From assembly GCF_023716865.1 (NCBI RefSeq), contig NZ_CP092417.1, forward strand, positions 6,178,001-6,242,000: DNA of 64,000 nt, read 5' to 3'. This document shows, piece by piece, positions 34,267 through 43,744 of this stretch. How positions within the stretch are numbered: position 1 is the first letter of the stretch; every line of letters begins with the position of its first letter. The translations under genes were made by a program, and so were the position numbers. The notes beneath the pieces are model-generated. The model searched no databases. It was given only the letters and a program-made list of their open reading frames with translations, and was not told the origin of the DNA. The DNA comes from Endozoicomonas sp. SCSIO W0465. GTDB lineage: Bacteria > Pseudomonadota > Gammaproteobacteria > Pseudomonadales > Endozoicomonadaceae.

Positions 34267-35453
34267 TAAGTAGTTGATAATTTGCTTTCGGATAAATTGA
34301 CTGAACGATTATTTAGTATTTGCAAACGAAATCATATGACTCTCTCCAAATGAAGCGAACACTCGTTCAACTTCCTTTTCAAATTCCGTGAAACTCTTGA
34401 TTGACAATAGATTGAGCCATTCATACTTTACTTTCCTCCACAGGATCTCAATCAGATTGAGTTCAGGTGAATATGTTGGAAGAAAGCAGATCAGTAACTT
34501 TTTCTCAAGAGTCCAGTCAGCGATTCTGTCACGAAACTTTTTGCTGGTATGAATACTGGCATTGTCCACCATAACTACGGTGTAGCGGTCATTTGAACTG
34601 TATTTTTCATCCTCCATTTTCTCTGCGAAGTCGTCAAAGGCTGCAATCACTGTATCACTATTCACAGAGCCCACAACAGGGTAATGAAACAGCTCACAGC
34701 TCCGATTCATAAAGCCCAGCACGTTGATGCGCTTACTTTTGACTGATGGAATTCTGAGCTGCTTTCCTTTTTCCTGCCAGCCATATGGCACACAAGGTTC
34801 TTGAGTAAATCCGGACTCATCAAAATAAAACAAGTTTATTAACCCTTTGCGCTCAGCTTCCTGGGCGTCTTTCAGTGCAGTTTTACAACGCTGGAAATGC
34901 TCTTCGTCCCGTTTATGTTTGCACGATTTACGGAGTCTTTTGTAAACCAGTCCTAACTTTTTTACGATGTTGGCCAGAGTAAGTTTTGATGAGGATTTAC
35001 CGGTCTCATCCTCAATTTTGGATTTTACATACGATAAACGACGAGGCTCTTCTGCTACTAACTCTTTTATGCGTTGCACTTCAGATTCATCATATATGCA
35101 AGATCTTCCACCACCATGTTTCTTATACAATGCACGAATACCATAGTCCTCCCAATCATCAATCCATTGGGAAACGGTCTGATATTTAATCTCAAGGATT
35201 TCTGCAATTTGCTCAAGGGTAAAGCCTCGATTACTCAATAGAAGACCATGAGCTCTTTCCCTGATACACCTCAGAGGGCCGTAGTGCTTGGCGTATTTCA
35301 AAGTTAATACAACAGCTTCATCAGTGATATTGACATACTTCATAGGTTGGGGACGTTTTAGTTCAAGACCCACTTATAATAGATTAAGGATCTCTTTCTT
35401 TGTCTGCCTGATAGTACGATCAAAATATCCATAAGCAAACTTTTAACTACTTA
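34267..35453 (-). mobile_element. IS630-family element
   Basis: About 1187 bp bounded by TA dinucleotides and by inverted ends TTAAGTAGTTGATAATTTGC (from 34266) and TTAAGTAGTTAAAAGTTTGC (complement of the end near 35454). The ends match at about 24 of 29 positions. Integration at TA is the rule for IS630/Tc1-mariner elements. Confidence 0.8.
34309..35373 (-). CDS. IS630-family transposase
   Basis: A 354-aa protein. Its helix-turn-helix half (RGFTLEQIAEILEIKYQTVS) precedes a DDE domain with LFYFDESGFTQEPCVPYGW (first D), VMVDNASIHTS (second D) and LPTYSPELNLIEILWRKVK (the E of the family). The frame begins at a GTG at 35373; an ATG at 35343 is an alternative. Intact and presumably active. Confidence 0.9.
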   Translation of the reverse strand: MGLELKRPQPMKYVNITDEAVVLTLKYAKHYGPLRCIRERAHGLLLSNRGFTLEQIAEILEIKYQTVSQWIDDWEDYGIRALYKKHGGGRSCIYDESEVQRIKELVAEEPRRLSYVKSKIEDETGKSSSKLTLANIVKKLGLVYKRLRKSCKHKRDEEHFQRCKTALKDAQEAERKGLINLFYFDESGFTQEPCVPYGWQEKGKQLRIPSVKSKRINVLGFMNRSCELFHYPVVGSVNSDTVIAAFDDFAEKMEDEKYSSNDRYTVVMVDNASIHTSKKFRDRIADWTLEKKLLICFLPTYSPELNLIEILWRKVKYEWLNLLSIKSFTEFEKEVERVFASFGESHMISFANTK

Positions 35454-35957
35454 ATAGATACTTTATTTATCTTGCACGCTGGCAACTGCATAAGCAGCAG
35501 TGCGTCTGCTAGATAACGTTGATATTAAAGGCAGTTACTTAATAAAGCAATCGATCTGGATCAACAGTAGCTACATAACCGCCTATCTAAGGACGTCTAC
35601 AAAAACTGATTTTCTCCATTCATGATTACTCCCGAATTCATTTCGAGGAGACTGTGATGAACAATGGCTCACCGATAACCAAATGACTGATCAAACAACA
35701 ACTCAACTGGTTCAAACGGTAGCTGTTTGGTGAGAAATCCGAAAAACACTGTTTGAACGGTTACGTTACAATGTGTTTGCATTTGGAACAACGCCCCTGA
35801 TAAGCAGTAAACACCTGAAGCAGCATGTCTGGTGCTGGATAACCGATATTGAATTAACCAATGATTGTTGATAACTCAGAGGCCAAACGGTGACTGCACA
35901 GCTTACGCCAGCTTTAGGAGTTCCATAGGCTACAACTTGAAGCTCTTATTATATGTT
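35454..35957. other. Non-coding stretch at the edge of the cassette region
   Basis: About 500 bp without a credible gene on either strand. It is AT-rich and includes short palindromic motifs, for example AGCTTCAAGTTG near 35930 and GTAACGT/ACGTTAC-type pairs near 35760. It may contain decayed recombination sites, but none is good enough to call. Confidence 0.4.
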
Positions 35958-36389
35958 TTATAGCTGGTTGTAGTAATCTCCACCACGATGGCGGAAGAAA
36001 ACATTGCAATACTGCAATTGCAATTTGATAGGTTCTTCTTGAAGGACTGTTACATAGGGATTAGCTTCAAGAGTAACTGTGACTTCCTTGTTTTGCAAAA
36101 GCTCATCGTAGAGCATCTTTTTCGTAGCTTCTTTACTGGAGTAAGGCATTCGGATAATAATATTCCGATTGCAATTAGGTGCTGGAATAGGGAAATATGC
36201 TTTTGGTACTAACACCTCAAACTGACCACCTGGATTAAAACCATACTTTTTATTAATTTCATAGTGATCAGGACGAAGCTTGTACTGAAAGTGGTAATAA
36301 TTTGAATATTTCCCCGGGGTTACTTTTATCTCTAGAGCTGGTAGTGGACACGAAGTTAAAAAAACCAGAACGATTAGTAATTGTTTCAT
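35958..36389 (-). CDS. Small secreted protein, possible cassette gene
   Basis: 143 aa with a signal peptide (MKQLLIVLVFLTSCPLPALE) and a basic, Tyr-rich mature part (YHFQYKLRPDHYEINKKYGF, NVFFRHRGGDYYNQL). No recognised domain. Minus strand, like the next two genes upstream, with an attC-like palindrome just upstream of its start. Periplasmic location likely; function unknown. Confidence 0.6.
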   Translation of the reverse strand: MKQLLIVLVFLTSCPLPALEIKVTPGKYSNYYHFQYKLRPDHYEINKKYGFNPGGQFEVLVPKAYFPIPAPNCNRNIIIRMPYSSKEATKKMLYDELLQNKEVTVTLEANPYVTVLQEEPIKLQLQYCNVFFRHRGGDYYNQL

Positions 36390-36399
36390 TTTTTACTCT

Positions 36400-36460
36400 G
36401 ACGCATAAAAAGAATTTCAGGAGCTGCAACACAGGAACAGCCCCCCGGAATTGTTTGTCA
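36400..36460 (-). other. Degenerate attC-like site
   Basis: On the minus strand GACAAACAATTCCGGGGGG and CAGCTCCTGAAATTC can pair as imperfect arms, ending in a TTTATGC that resembles a simple R' site. It lies directly after the GNAT gene stop, where an attC is expected, but the core sites are poor. Confidence 0.4.
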
Positions 36461-36478
36461 TACTATAGATTAATTCAA

Positions 36479-37051
36479 TTAGGATAAGTCCTTAACATAT
36501 CTTGTTGTGGAATTTTCTTTCCCGTTCAACGTATATTTGACTGTATCTCCTTTCTCACAACCATATTTTACATAGTAAGGATTCATATCCTGAGGAGCTT
36601 CATTCCATACATCAAAAACCATTCTGTTAAAACCCTGATCTTTTGCCCTTTGCTCTATTTCTTTTAGAAGATGTTTTCCATAACCATTCCCATTTAATGC
36701 TGCGAAAGGTGAGATGTAGCAATCTGTTTTATCTAATTTTGCTACTTTAGTCACAGCTTTAGCGCCATTCATGTAACCCGCACAAGCTAATAATTTACCA
36801 CCTTCAGTGAGACAAAAATAAAATTGTGTAGGATTTGATTTATTGTCAAAACTAATCCTGGTATCATCATATGCCTTATTAACGAAATTAACTAATTCAA
36901 GATCTTTGTCCGAATCACATGAGGCTCTATCCAGAACAGTGATTAATCGACCAGAAAATGTTGCATTCCCCAATGTGCTTTGACATTTATTAACGCGTAC
37001 AGGATCGCCCTGTGAAGTACAGGGTTTAATTTGTGTTTGTGATGGCAACAT
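36479..37051 (-). CDS. GNAT-family N-acetyltransferase, cassette gene
   Basis: 190 aa. The C-terminal half has the GNAT acetyl-CoA motif A (GNGYGKHLLKEIEQRAKDQG) and the following FNRMVFDVWNEAPQDMNPYYVKYGC, typical of acetyltransferases acting on small molecules or proteins. The N-terminal 40 residues are atypical. Flanked by attC-like sites on both sides and on the same strand as its neighbours, so I read it as a gene cassette. Substrate unknown. Confidence 0.75.
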   Translation of the reverse strand: MLPSQTQIKPCTSQGDPVRVNKCQSTLGNATFSGRLITVLDRASCDSDKDLELVNFVNKAYDDTRISFDNKSNPTQFYFCLTEGGKLLACAGYMNGAKAVTKVAKLDKTDCYISPFAALNGNGYGKHLLKEIEQRAKDQGFNRMVFDVWNEAPQDMNPYYVKYGCEKGDTVKYTLNGKENSTTRYVKDLS

Positions 37052-37189
37052 ATCATGAACTCCTTTTCAATGACTTTCAACTTTAGACCAGTACCTGGTC
37101 TAAAAGTTCAATTTGATAGTGAATCTGATTGCAGCTTAAGTTTTTATCCGATAATCACAATGAATTGAATTCTCAATTGATTGAGAAGC

Positions 37190-37239
37190 TTAAGTCTTAA
37201 ATTGAGCGGAACAAGTGTCCGCTGAAATTTTTGTTAGCC
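37190..37239 (-). other. attC-like recombination site after the Fic gene
   Basis: Minus strand: GGCTAACAAAAATTTCAGCG, then GACACTTG, then CGCTCAATTTAAGACTTAAG. The arms pair imperfectly and an AGCGGA/TCCGCT stem forms the tip. The Fic stop codon TAA lies inside the R'' core GGCTAAC, a classical cassette arrangement. Confidence 0.7.
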
Positions 37240-37938
37240 GTTCGGTAGGAAGTTCTCTATGATTTTTTCATGAATGCACGATCTTAAAAACTTATTCATT
37301 TCAGTCATTTCTGCTGTCGTATAGAAATCCAGCATCAACTGATTAAACTCTTTCTGTCGCTTTGCTGGCACATTGATGATTGGAAATCCATCATTAAGCA
37401 GAATACCATTCATCATGAATCGCCCCATGCGCTTGTTCACATCCCAGAAAAACTGTGCTCTTGCCATTCTCAGAAAAGCCGTAATTGCCAGATCATAAAC
37501 ATCGTTACAAGCAGCCATTTCAGATTCAATCTCTGCCCAGACATGATCAAGGTCTTTAGGGGAAGGAGGTTCGTACTCAGATCCGCTAATCGTTACATTG
37601 CCAGTGCGAAAGGCACCCCACTCCAAGGCTTCCTCTTTTCCTGCAATGCTATGAACAGATAATGCAATGTCCTTTGAAAAAGAAAACTTATCCTCAGAGA
37701 CAAGAGAAAACAAATATTTCCATGCTGCAGCCTGGTTCAAAGCCATATTCTGATCACTGATTTTGTGACCACCAACAGTGATTCCATCTAATAGCGTCTG
37801 AACTTCTGGTAAGGTCATTGCGACCCCTTCAAGATTTACTGCATTATAAACCAGAGAAGGAATATCCCGAACGGCAAGTTGTCTGGCCATCGCACGATTA
37901 GGGCTCATTCCCCAAACTGTATCATTTGCCGCTGTCAT
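37234..37938 (-). CDS. Fic-like protein with degenerate active site, cassette gene
   Basis: 234 aa. Residues 162-173 read QFFWDVNKRMGR, aligned with the Fic core HPFxDGNGRxxR, so the catalytic His is Gln and the Gly after Asp is Val. An AVNLEG segment at 33-38 recalls the inhibitory [ST]xxxE[GN] motif of class II Fic proteins, with its Ser/Thr missing. Intact Fic enzymes AMP-ylate proteins; this one probably does not by the usual chemistry. It lies between two attC-like sites on the minus strand and its stop codon is inside one of them. Confidence 0.75.
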   Translation of the reverse strand: MTAANDTVWGMSPNRAMARQLAVRDIPSLVYNAVNLEGVAMTLPEVQTLLDGITVGGHKISDQNMALNQAAAWKYLFSLVSEDKFSFSKDIALSVHSIAGKEEALEWGAFRTGNVTISGSEYEPPSPKDLDHVWAEIESEMAACNDVYDLAITAFLRMARAQFFWDVNKRMGRFMMNGILLNDGFPIINVPAKRQKEFNQLMLDFYTTAEMTEMNKFLRSCIHEKIIENFLPNG

Positions 37939-38025
37939 TGTTGCATCTCAAGAGTTGTGTTGTAATGCCTCACATTATATCTGCATGAGTTATGATCGTC
38001 ATGCCGTAGACTGTTGAGGTAGAAA

Positions 38026-38085
38026 GGCTAATGCCAAATTCAGCGGCACGAGCGGACAAGTGTCCGCTGGAATTTTTTGTTATGC
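38026..38085 (-). other. attC-like recombination site after the alcohol dehydrogenase gene
   Basis: Minus strand: R''-like GCATAAC, arm AAAAATTCCAGCGG, an inner perfect hairpin AGCGGACA/TGTCCGCT, arm CCGCTGAATTTGG and R'-like CATTAGCC. About 60 nt, lying 21 bp after the dehydrogenase stop. The best-preserved site of the series on this strand. Confidence 0.75.
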
Positions 38086-38848
38086 GTCGTGGATAGGTAG
38101 CCGAATCAGCTAGCAGATACTGCAAGCACAATCTTACCAATATGCTTCTTTTCTAGAAAAGCCTCTTGTGCTTCAACAATTTTATCTAATGCGAAGCTAT
38201 GAGCCACAATTGGCTTAATATCACCACTTTCAATGCGACGAATTAAATTAGCAAATACATTGTGCTCCAGAACAGTACAACCAAAAAAAGTCAAATCCTT
38301 TAAATACAAAGTCCTGATGTCAAGTTCAACAAGAGGCCCGGCAATGGCCCCGGCAACTGCATAACGGCCACCCGGCTTAAGAACATCCAGAAGTTCGGTC
38401 CAGCTTTTACCTGCAACCATGTCTATGACTACATCAATGCTATTTTTCCCCAAAGTGCGCACAATACTTTCATCTCGGTGTATTACTTTTGAAGCACCTA
38501 AATCAAGAATCTCTTGAGACTTTTCGGGACTTGTTATGGCAATGACTGTTGCTCCCCTTGCCGTTGCAAGTTGTATAGCGGCAGACCCTACCCCACCGGA
38601 AGCACCAGTGATCAGTACGATATCCTCTGCTTTCACATTAGATTTAGTAAGTAAGTTCTCTGCTGTTGAGTAGGAGCAGGGAAAAGAGGCCAACTCTATA
38701 TCTGAAAATTCACTGACTATTTTATGTGCATGATTAGAGGATACAACAGCGTACTCAGCGAAACCTCCATCACATTCAGAACCGAAATACCATGGTTCGG
38801 CCATGGCTTCACCATTTACCTCACGAATACAGGGTTCGATCAAGACTC

Positions 38849-40456
38849 GTAACTATTCAGCACTGAGCAAAGGCATATTACAGTAATTCCGAACAGCTCT
38901 ATGAAGTGATTGATATATGTCCATTCCCTGTTTTCTGGCAGACGACAAATAGCTGCGAATCCGTGCAAACATAGAACCACCGTCTGCACTCCTGAAGCAG
39001 CCTGAGATTTTCTGCTTTAACTTGGCCATTCGAACATCCCGCTCACTGCCATTGTTATCGAAGGGAATGGTAAAATCTGACATGAAGCGCAGTGTCTCAG
39101 CCTTGAACTCAGTGAGTCGTTTGAAGAGATTGTAAGCTTTAGTATTCTTGACTTTCTTGCGCTTAAGCTCCTCTCGTTGCTTCTCCATATAGACGACTTC
39201 TTTCATTAGAGCCCGCTGAAGCAACCGGTCATAAATCTTCTCGATTCGTTCACAGACAACACTTGGCATCTGTAGCATACCTATGGTCTTAAAGCCCTTG
39301 CAGTAATGCCAGGAAAGCCTCAGTAGCTTCATCAATCGCAACGCCAGTTGATTGCTGTCCCTATCAACAACACCCAAAAGCTCCCTCAGGTGATGGGCAT
39401 TGCAAAGTACGTGAGTTGCCGCATATGCAAAATAGGATTTCCAATGATCATGAACCAGAACGCCTGCAAATGTTAGCAGTATGCCCATCGTGTCCATGGC
39501 CTCACGACCTCGCTTTTCAGACAAGTAGTAGAGCGTCCATTGTTCATCCCGCATAACGTGTAGCCAGTGCAAAGAGCCCTCGGCCCGCATACCCGTTTCA
39601 TCGGCTCCGGCAACAGACGATTCCCGCAAGGCGTCACGAATAACCTCTTCAGTAGAAGCCAGATTTTCATAGGTTCTGGCCACAAAATTGGCGACAGTGC
39701 CTGCACTTACACTCATTTTATAGAGAGTATTAAAATACTCTGACACGCGCTTAAAAGGCAGGAAATGGTATTGGTTAAGATAGACGGCCATAGCCTGTGT
39801 GGCTGAGCCATATTGTGCGGCAGCGGTAACACCTTCCGGGAATTCAGCCTGATTCCGACAACCACAAGTGCAGATTTTTACTTCAGCTCTATGGGCCGTT
39901 ACTTCAAATTCACCCGGTCTCCCTGGTTCAAACACCTGTCGTTCAATATATTTGACCGGCTCACTATCAAGAAGAGACGCCTGACATTTATTGCATTCTT
40001 TAACCGGAAGGTACTCAATATAGTCAGGGATATCGACCTGTTTAAGACAAGTGCCCTGATGCCCTTTCTTTCCACCGGCTTTATTACCAGAAGACTGTCT
40101 CAGACTTTTAGGATTGGGTTTTTCATCCGATGGATCGGTACCTTTATCTGCGGAAAGGTCGTCAGAATGATCTGGAGAATTACTGTTTTTACAAGGTTTT
40201 TGATAACCATCAGACGATGGCGGCTTGCTGCTGTTTTGACTGTTCTTGCCAACCTTTTCTTCCAATTCTCGACATCGCTCTTCCAGACAGGCAACTCTCA
40301 TCCGCAGCTCTGCATTCTCTTTCAAGAGAATCTCAGCCGACATAGTTGCGGGTAGTTCTGGAATCATGCTGGCGAATATTGTGGAAAAATGGTGCTTAAG
40401 AGGATGGTATAAAAATCAGAAAATTCCAGATTTATGTGGGGGTGCTGAACAGTTAC
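38849..40456 (-). mobile_element. IS66-family element (ISBst12-like), copy C
   Basis: 1608 bp with the same termini as copy A and 8-bp target duplication CAAGACTC (38841-38848 and 40457-40464), inside the alcohol dehydrogenase gene. Confidence 0.95.
38853..40367 (-). CDS. tnpC: IS66-family transposase (TnpC), copy C
   Basis: 504 aa, identical in protein sequence to copies A, B and D, with an intact DDE core. Confidence 0.95.
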   Translation of the reverse strand: MIPELPATMSAEILLKENAELRMRVACLEERCRELEEKVGKNSQNSSKPPSSDGYQKPCKNSNSPDHSDDLSADKGTDPSDEKPNPKSLRQSSGNKAGGKKGHQGTCLKQVDIPDYIEYLPVKECNKCQASLLDSEPVKYIERQVFEPGRPGEFEVTAHRAEVKICTCGCRNQAEFPEGVTAAAQYGSATQAMAVYLNQYHFLPFKRVSEYFNTLYKMSVSAGTVANFVARTYENLASTEEVIRDALRESSVAGADETGMRAEGSLHWLHVMRDEQWTLYYLSEKRGREAMDTMGILLTFAGVLVHDHWKSYFAYAATHVLCNAHHLRELLGVVDRDSNQLALRLMKLLRLSWHYCKGFKTIGMLQMPSVVCERIEKIYDRLLQRALMKEVVYMEKQREELKRKKVKNTKAYNLFKRLTEFKAETLRFMSDFTIPFDNNGSERDVRMAKLKQKISGCFRSADGGSMFARIRSYLSSARKQGMDIYQSLHRAVRNYCNMPLLSAE

Positions 40457-40835
40457 CAAGACTCTATCACCTATCCGATCATCACTAATATTACGGCCTA
40501 CAGCAACAATATACCCACAAACATCTGCTCCTTGTATTCTAGGAAAAGTTAAAGCATTTCCAGTCCAGCCGGCATCTTCAGGGGCGGCATCAGTTTTAGA
40601 ATACCAAGCCGTACGTGTGTTTATATCTGTGTTGTTAACGCCAGCGGCACTTACTCGAATGAGAACCTCATTGTCACCCGGTGAAGGAACCGGCAAGTTC
40701 CTTTTATATTGAAGTTTGTCAAAACCGCCATGCCCCGTCAGGACAACACCACTCATAACTTTTGGTAACTGATACATATCATTGCCCTCTGGCAAACAAG
40801 AAAATGAACTCTACAGTAAGTAAAATTGATAGCAA

Positions 40836-41048
40836 TGCCCAGAGACTCAGCCTTGTATGCGTTTTCTGGGGAACGCCCAGTCTACGTCGGCTCGCACCTT
40901 TGCACTCAGACTGCCTCCGCACAGTCCCTTGCGGGACCGCCCTTGCCTTTAGCTAGTTGTCATCAGCAGGTGTCTTTACCGCCAGTCAAATGTAGGTTCT
41001 CCCACAGGGGACTTTCACCCCATCGGTTCATGCCCATGCCGGGCGTAC
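40836..41048 (-). mobile_element. Group II intron 5' fragment lying in an attC site
   Basis: On the minus strand it starts at 41048 with GTACGCCCGGCATGGGCATG and shares about 200 nt with the intron at 1-841, then stops abruptly at about 40836. Its 5' exon is the arm of an attC site ending TTTTGTG, which fits the insertion habit of class C-attC introns (after TTGT on the attC bottom strand). The rest of the intron is lost here. Confidence 0.75.
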
Positions 41049-41097
41049 CACAAAATTACAGTGGACGCCTGAGGCGCCGCTGAATTAGGCGTTAGCC
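41049..41097 (+). other. attC site, interrupted by a group II intron
   Basis: Plus strand: ACAAAATTACAGTGGACGCC, loop TGA, GGCGCCGCTGAATTAGGC and R' GTTAGCC. The R'' box is cut off by the intron at 41048. Its orientation is opposite to the sites at 37190-38085, so part of the array has been inverted. Confidence 0.75.
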
Positions 41098-41203
41098 GTA
41101 CTGAAATTCAACCAGCAAACACACAGCTGAACTTATTGGTTTTCATATTGTCTTAGAGAACTACGGTACTATATTTATTTTCCGAATAATGGAGCTCTTT
41201 ATC

Positions 41204-41701
41204 ATGAACGTAGTTAGTACAGGTAATCTTGATAAAAATACTTTGGGCTTAAGCTCTTTGAATGAAAATGCATTTTCAATAATGGTTGCTTGTGGTCATA
41301 GAGTGGTTTCAATTGAGCAGCAGACTGCCTCGAAATTTCAGGTGAACACAACCTGTACCAGTAGTAATCGTTATGAGAGTTGTGAAGGATTTATGCAATT
41401 TTCTATTTCTAATATAGGAGTTAATCTTTATCTTGGTAAATTTAATCATGCTGATACATGTTCAAGTGAATCAGTTGTAATAGAAGATATTGAATCAGAT
41501 AACACATCATGGCGAGAAGTTATTGTTAATGCAAAATCTCTAGCTAATTCAGAACTGTCAAATGAATGTGAAAAAAGAAAACAAGTAGTGGAAAGTGGAT
41601 ATGATTATCCATGCACACCTCATGAATTACTTACAGCAAAGAAGATTGTCAGGTCTATAGAAACACTTGAGTCCATGCTAGACTCTTTCCAAAAGGCTTA
41701 G
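41204..41701 (+). CDS. Unknown 165-aa protein, probable cassette gene
   Basis: No recognised domain. It has an acidic, Ser/Asn-rich composition with several cysteines and ends in a predicted helix (TAKKIVRSIETLESMLDSF). Start chosen at ATG 41204, which has GGAG about 10 bp upstream; an in-frame ATG at 41189 would include that site. It begins about 100 bp after the attC at 41049-41097 in the same orientation, as expected for the next cassette. AT-rich compared with the heme locus. Confidence 0.6.
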   Translation: MNVVSTGNLDKNTLGLSSLNENAFSIMVACGHRVVSIEQQTASKFQVNTTCTSSNRYESCEGFMQFSISNIGVNLYLGKFNHADTCSSESVVIEDIESDNTSWREVIVNAKSLANSELSNECEKRKQVVESGYDYPCTPHELLTAKKIVRSIETLESMLDSFQKA

Positions 41702-41710
41702 CAATGTACG

Positions 41711-42190
41711 GTTAAATAGGGGAAGGCTGGTCTTTCCCCATCCCTCCCCACAGCGCTCGGCATGGGGGGCCGAACCGGGCGGTTTCAACAATGATGGTGA
41801 AACCTGATTCAAAAATCTTTCAATGAAACAAGCCCAATTTGCGCGAGGTAACTGTTGTTCAGTGCCTGTCGCACGGCATAGGTTTTACTCAGACGGTAAT
41901 GCTCTTTGCTGCTGGCTACGATCTTGACGGCGTTCACTTTATCAACGCCTAGCCTGACCAAATTCTTAAAACGGGTTTTCGGTTTGCGCCACTGCTTCAG
42001 GAAACAGCAATGGATTCACCGATGTATCCATTGATCCAGCAGGGGAATTGGTCGGTAATATACCGATAACCGGAAATACACCATCCAACTGCCGATATAT
42101 TGCATCAGTTTGCGTAACCGGTGTTAGTGCTTAAAACCTGCGTTCAAGTTCAGGGTAAGCAGCGAGTCGATCAGCGAGAGAAATAGGTGA
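41711..42190 (-). mobile_element. Group II intron 3' fragment with reverse transcriptase C-terminus (decayed)
   Basis: Minus strand: a frame ending at 41809 encodes QWRKPKTRFKNLVRLGV and HYRLSKTYAVRQALNNSYL, then GLVSLKDF, the typical LtrA C-terminal (maturase/X) end. A stop codon interrupts the frame just upstream. Past the stop, hairpins (CCGCCCGGTTCGGCC, GGGGAGGGATGGGG) resemble the intron's 3' domains up to about 41711, next to the end of the gene at 41204. The 5' part is missing. Confidence 0.65.
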
Positions 42191-42635
42191 GAACATGTAT
42201 TGATGTGTCTGCTGCTAAGGAAGACTTGCCAAGTTTGGTCTATATTTGCGTTTTATGGGCAGCATATTGCTGTTCCTGAATATCTGATCAGTCCTTTGAC
42301 ATCAGATCTCAGGGAAATATCATGGGGGTGATGAAAGGCAGTTGATAATTAAGTCTATCTCTTGGATTATTGTTATGTTCAAACTCATTAGTATTAGAGA
42401 TTATCTGATTAGATCAAAACATAAGATGAGAAATGTTTTAATTATAACTGCAATGATTAGCACAATTTCTCTCTCATGCTCTATATATGCAAATATAGAA
42501 CAGAATGATGCAAGGATTAATTATGATATGGAAAGTATAATAGCTGCATATGGAACAACTATGGTTGGCGTCTGGGCAGCACCATGTGTTTTAATTGGTG
42601 CCTGCATGGGGTGTTGTTATTGCAGGGGATCGTTC

Positions 42636-43744
42636 GGCTAAGTTACCGTTAATGGTTGGAAGCACCAATGTTCAGTAATTCTGCTGATCAACCGGCCAAC
42701 AGTTAATTTTTTTGCTGCCGTCAGTTCTCGCCTCCAGGCCAGATAATGGGGAAGGTAACGAGTTGCAACCCCTTGGAATACGCCGCCAATCCAGCGTTTT
42801 AAATGACTGTGATAAGAATTTACAGTCTGGATGTGGTAGATGCCTTCAACAACATGTTGACCTGCTGATGTCACCAGCTCCTTGAAGACAAATCCAAGCT
42901 TGTCAGCAAGTTTTTCGTGAGCGAGGTGTGCATCCGCACAGACCGTGGCCTGTATCGATATGCGGCCATTTAAATGCCTGCACAATTCATTAGCACTTTC
43001 GTTTTCTAATACACCGTCAACGGTATTTCGATTACGGTCCCGAGCCACCATTACCGGGACTTTTCGGGCTTTGTTGGGATCATTACCCCGCTTTCGGGTT
43101 GGCCGTGGAAGGCCTTCTCTTTGCCCTTTGAAGGATTCACGGAAAAATGTTTCATCAAGCTCAGTAATGCCACAAAGCTCTTCTGCTTGATCATTATTAA
43201 TCACTTCAAGAAAGCGGTGACGCCAGCGGAACGCAGTTTTCAAGTCAATGGCATTCTCAGCAGCAGCTGGTCGCAAGACCATAGAGTGAGTCATACCTGC
43301 GAGGTACTTGTTCCATTTTTCAGGGTGCCTGAGCCTTGCCAAAGGCGTTCCACTAAAGGCGTTAAACGTTGAGTCGCAAGTCTTGCAGTGGTAGCGCTGT
43401 CGGCCATTTCGTATGCCCCAGCGACCAACGCTATGGCTTTTGCATTTGGGGCACCTGGGGTTTTCGGCAAATTGGGCAAGTATGCTCTTTTCTACGTCAG
43501 GTGTTGCATTATCGTTATTGGGTATAGATTCACTGTAAACAGGTTCAGAGTCAGTGGTTTCTACTACCTCGGTAACCTCTATTTGAGTACTAAGGAGCGA
43601 GTTGTTAAGAATGTCTCGCTGTTCACTGGTTAATGTTGAAATGGAATCAATAAAATTCTGGAAGAGTTCAGATTGCATATCACTCCCCTACAACGTAGAT
43701 TTTATGGGAGTTTAGCTGATTCAACCATTAACGGTAACTTAGCC
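42636..43744 (-). mobile_element. IS1595-family element
   Basis: 1109 bp with perfect inverted ends beginning GGCTAAGTTACCGTTAATGG, flanked by a direct repeat GGATCGTTC (42627-42635 and 43745-43753; 8 bp is the family norm, the ninth base may be chance). Confidence 0.9.
42638..43678 (-). CDS. IS1595-family transposase
   Basis: 346 aa. The zinc-ribbon part (CPKCKSHSVGRWGIRNGRQRYHC) is followed by GITELDETFFRES (first D), a basic linker, VCADAHLAH (second D region) and a C-terminal NSYHSHLKRWIGGVFQGVATRYLPHYLAW, quoted here for its NSYHS and RYLPHYLAWRR signatures. Intact. A different subgroup from the transposase at 22487. Confidence 0.88.
   Translation of the reverse strand: MQSELFQNFIDSISTLTSEQRDILNNSLLSTQIEVTEVVETTDSEPVYSESIPNNDNATPDVEKSILAQFAENPRCPKCKSHSVGRWGIRNGRQRYHCKTCDSTFNAFSGTPLARLRHPEKWNKYLAGMTHSMVLRPAAAENAIDLKTAFRWRHRFLEVINNDQAEELCGITELDETFFRESFKGQREGLPRPTRKRGNDPNKARKVPVMVARDRNRNTVDGVLENESANELCRHLNGRISIQATVCADAHLAHEKLADKLGFVFKELVTSAGQHVVEGIYHIQTVNSYHSHLKRWIGGVFQGVATRYLPHYLAWRRELTAAKKLTVGRLISRITEHWCFQPLTVT

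Larger units (their letters stand above)
38106..40777 (-). pseudogene. Zinc-type/quinone alcohol dehydrogenase (MDR), split by IS66 copy C
   Basis: The N-terminal part (40777 to 40457) has the MDR start VVLTGHGGFDKLQYK and GADVCGYIVAVGRN. The C-terminal part (38848 to 38106) has the NAD(P)-binding motif LITGASGGVGSAAIQLATARG. Removing the IS and one duplication joins GDRVL to IEPCIREV in frame, giving about 350 aa, normal for this superfamily. It was evidently functional until the recent insertion. Flanked by attC-like sites, it is probably a captured cassette. Substrate unknown. Confidence 0.88.

Noticed and set aside
37234..37938. Active Fic AMP-transferase toxin
   Set aside because: The catalytic His and the following Gly of the core motif are missing.
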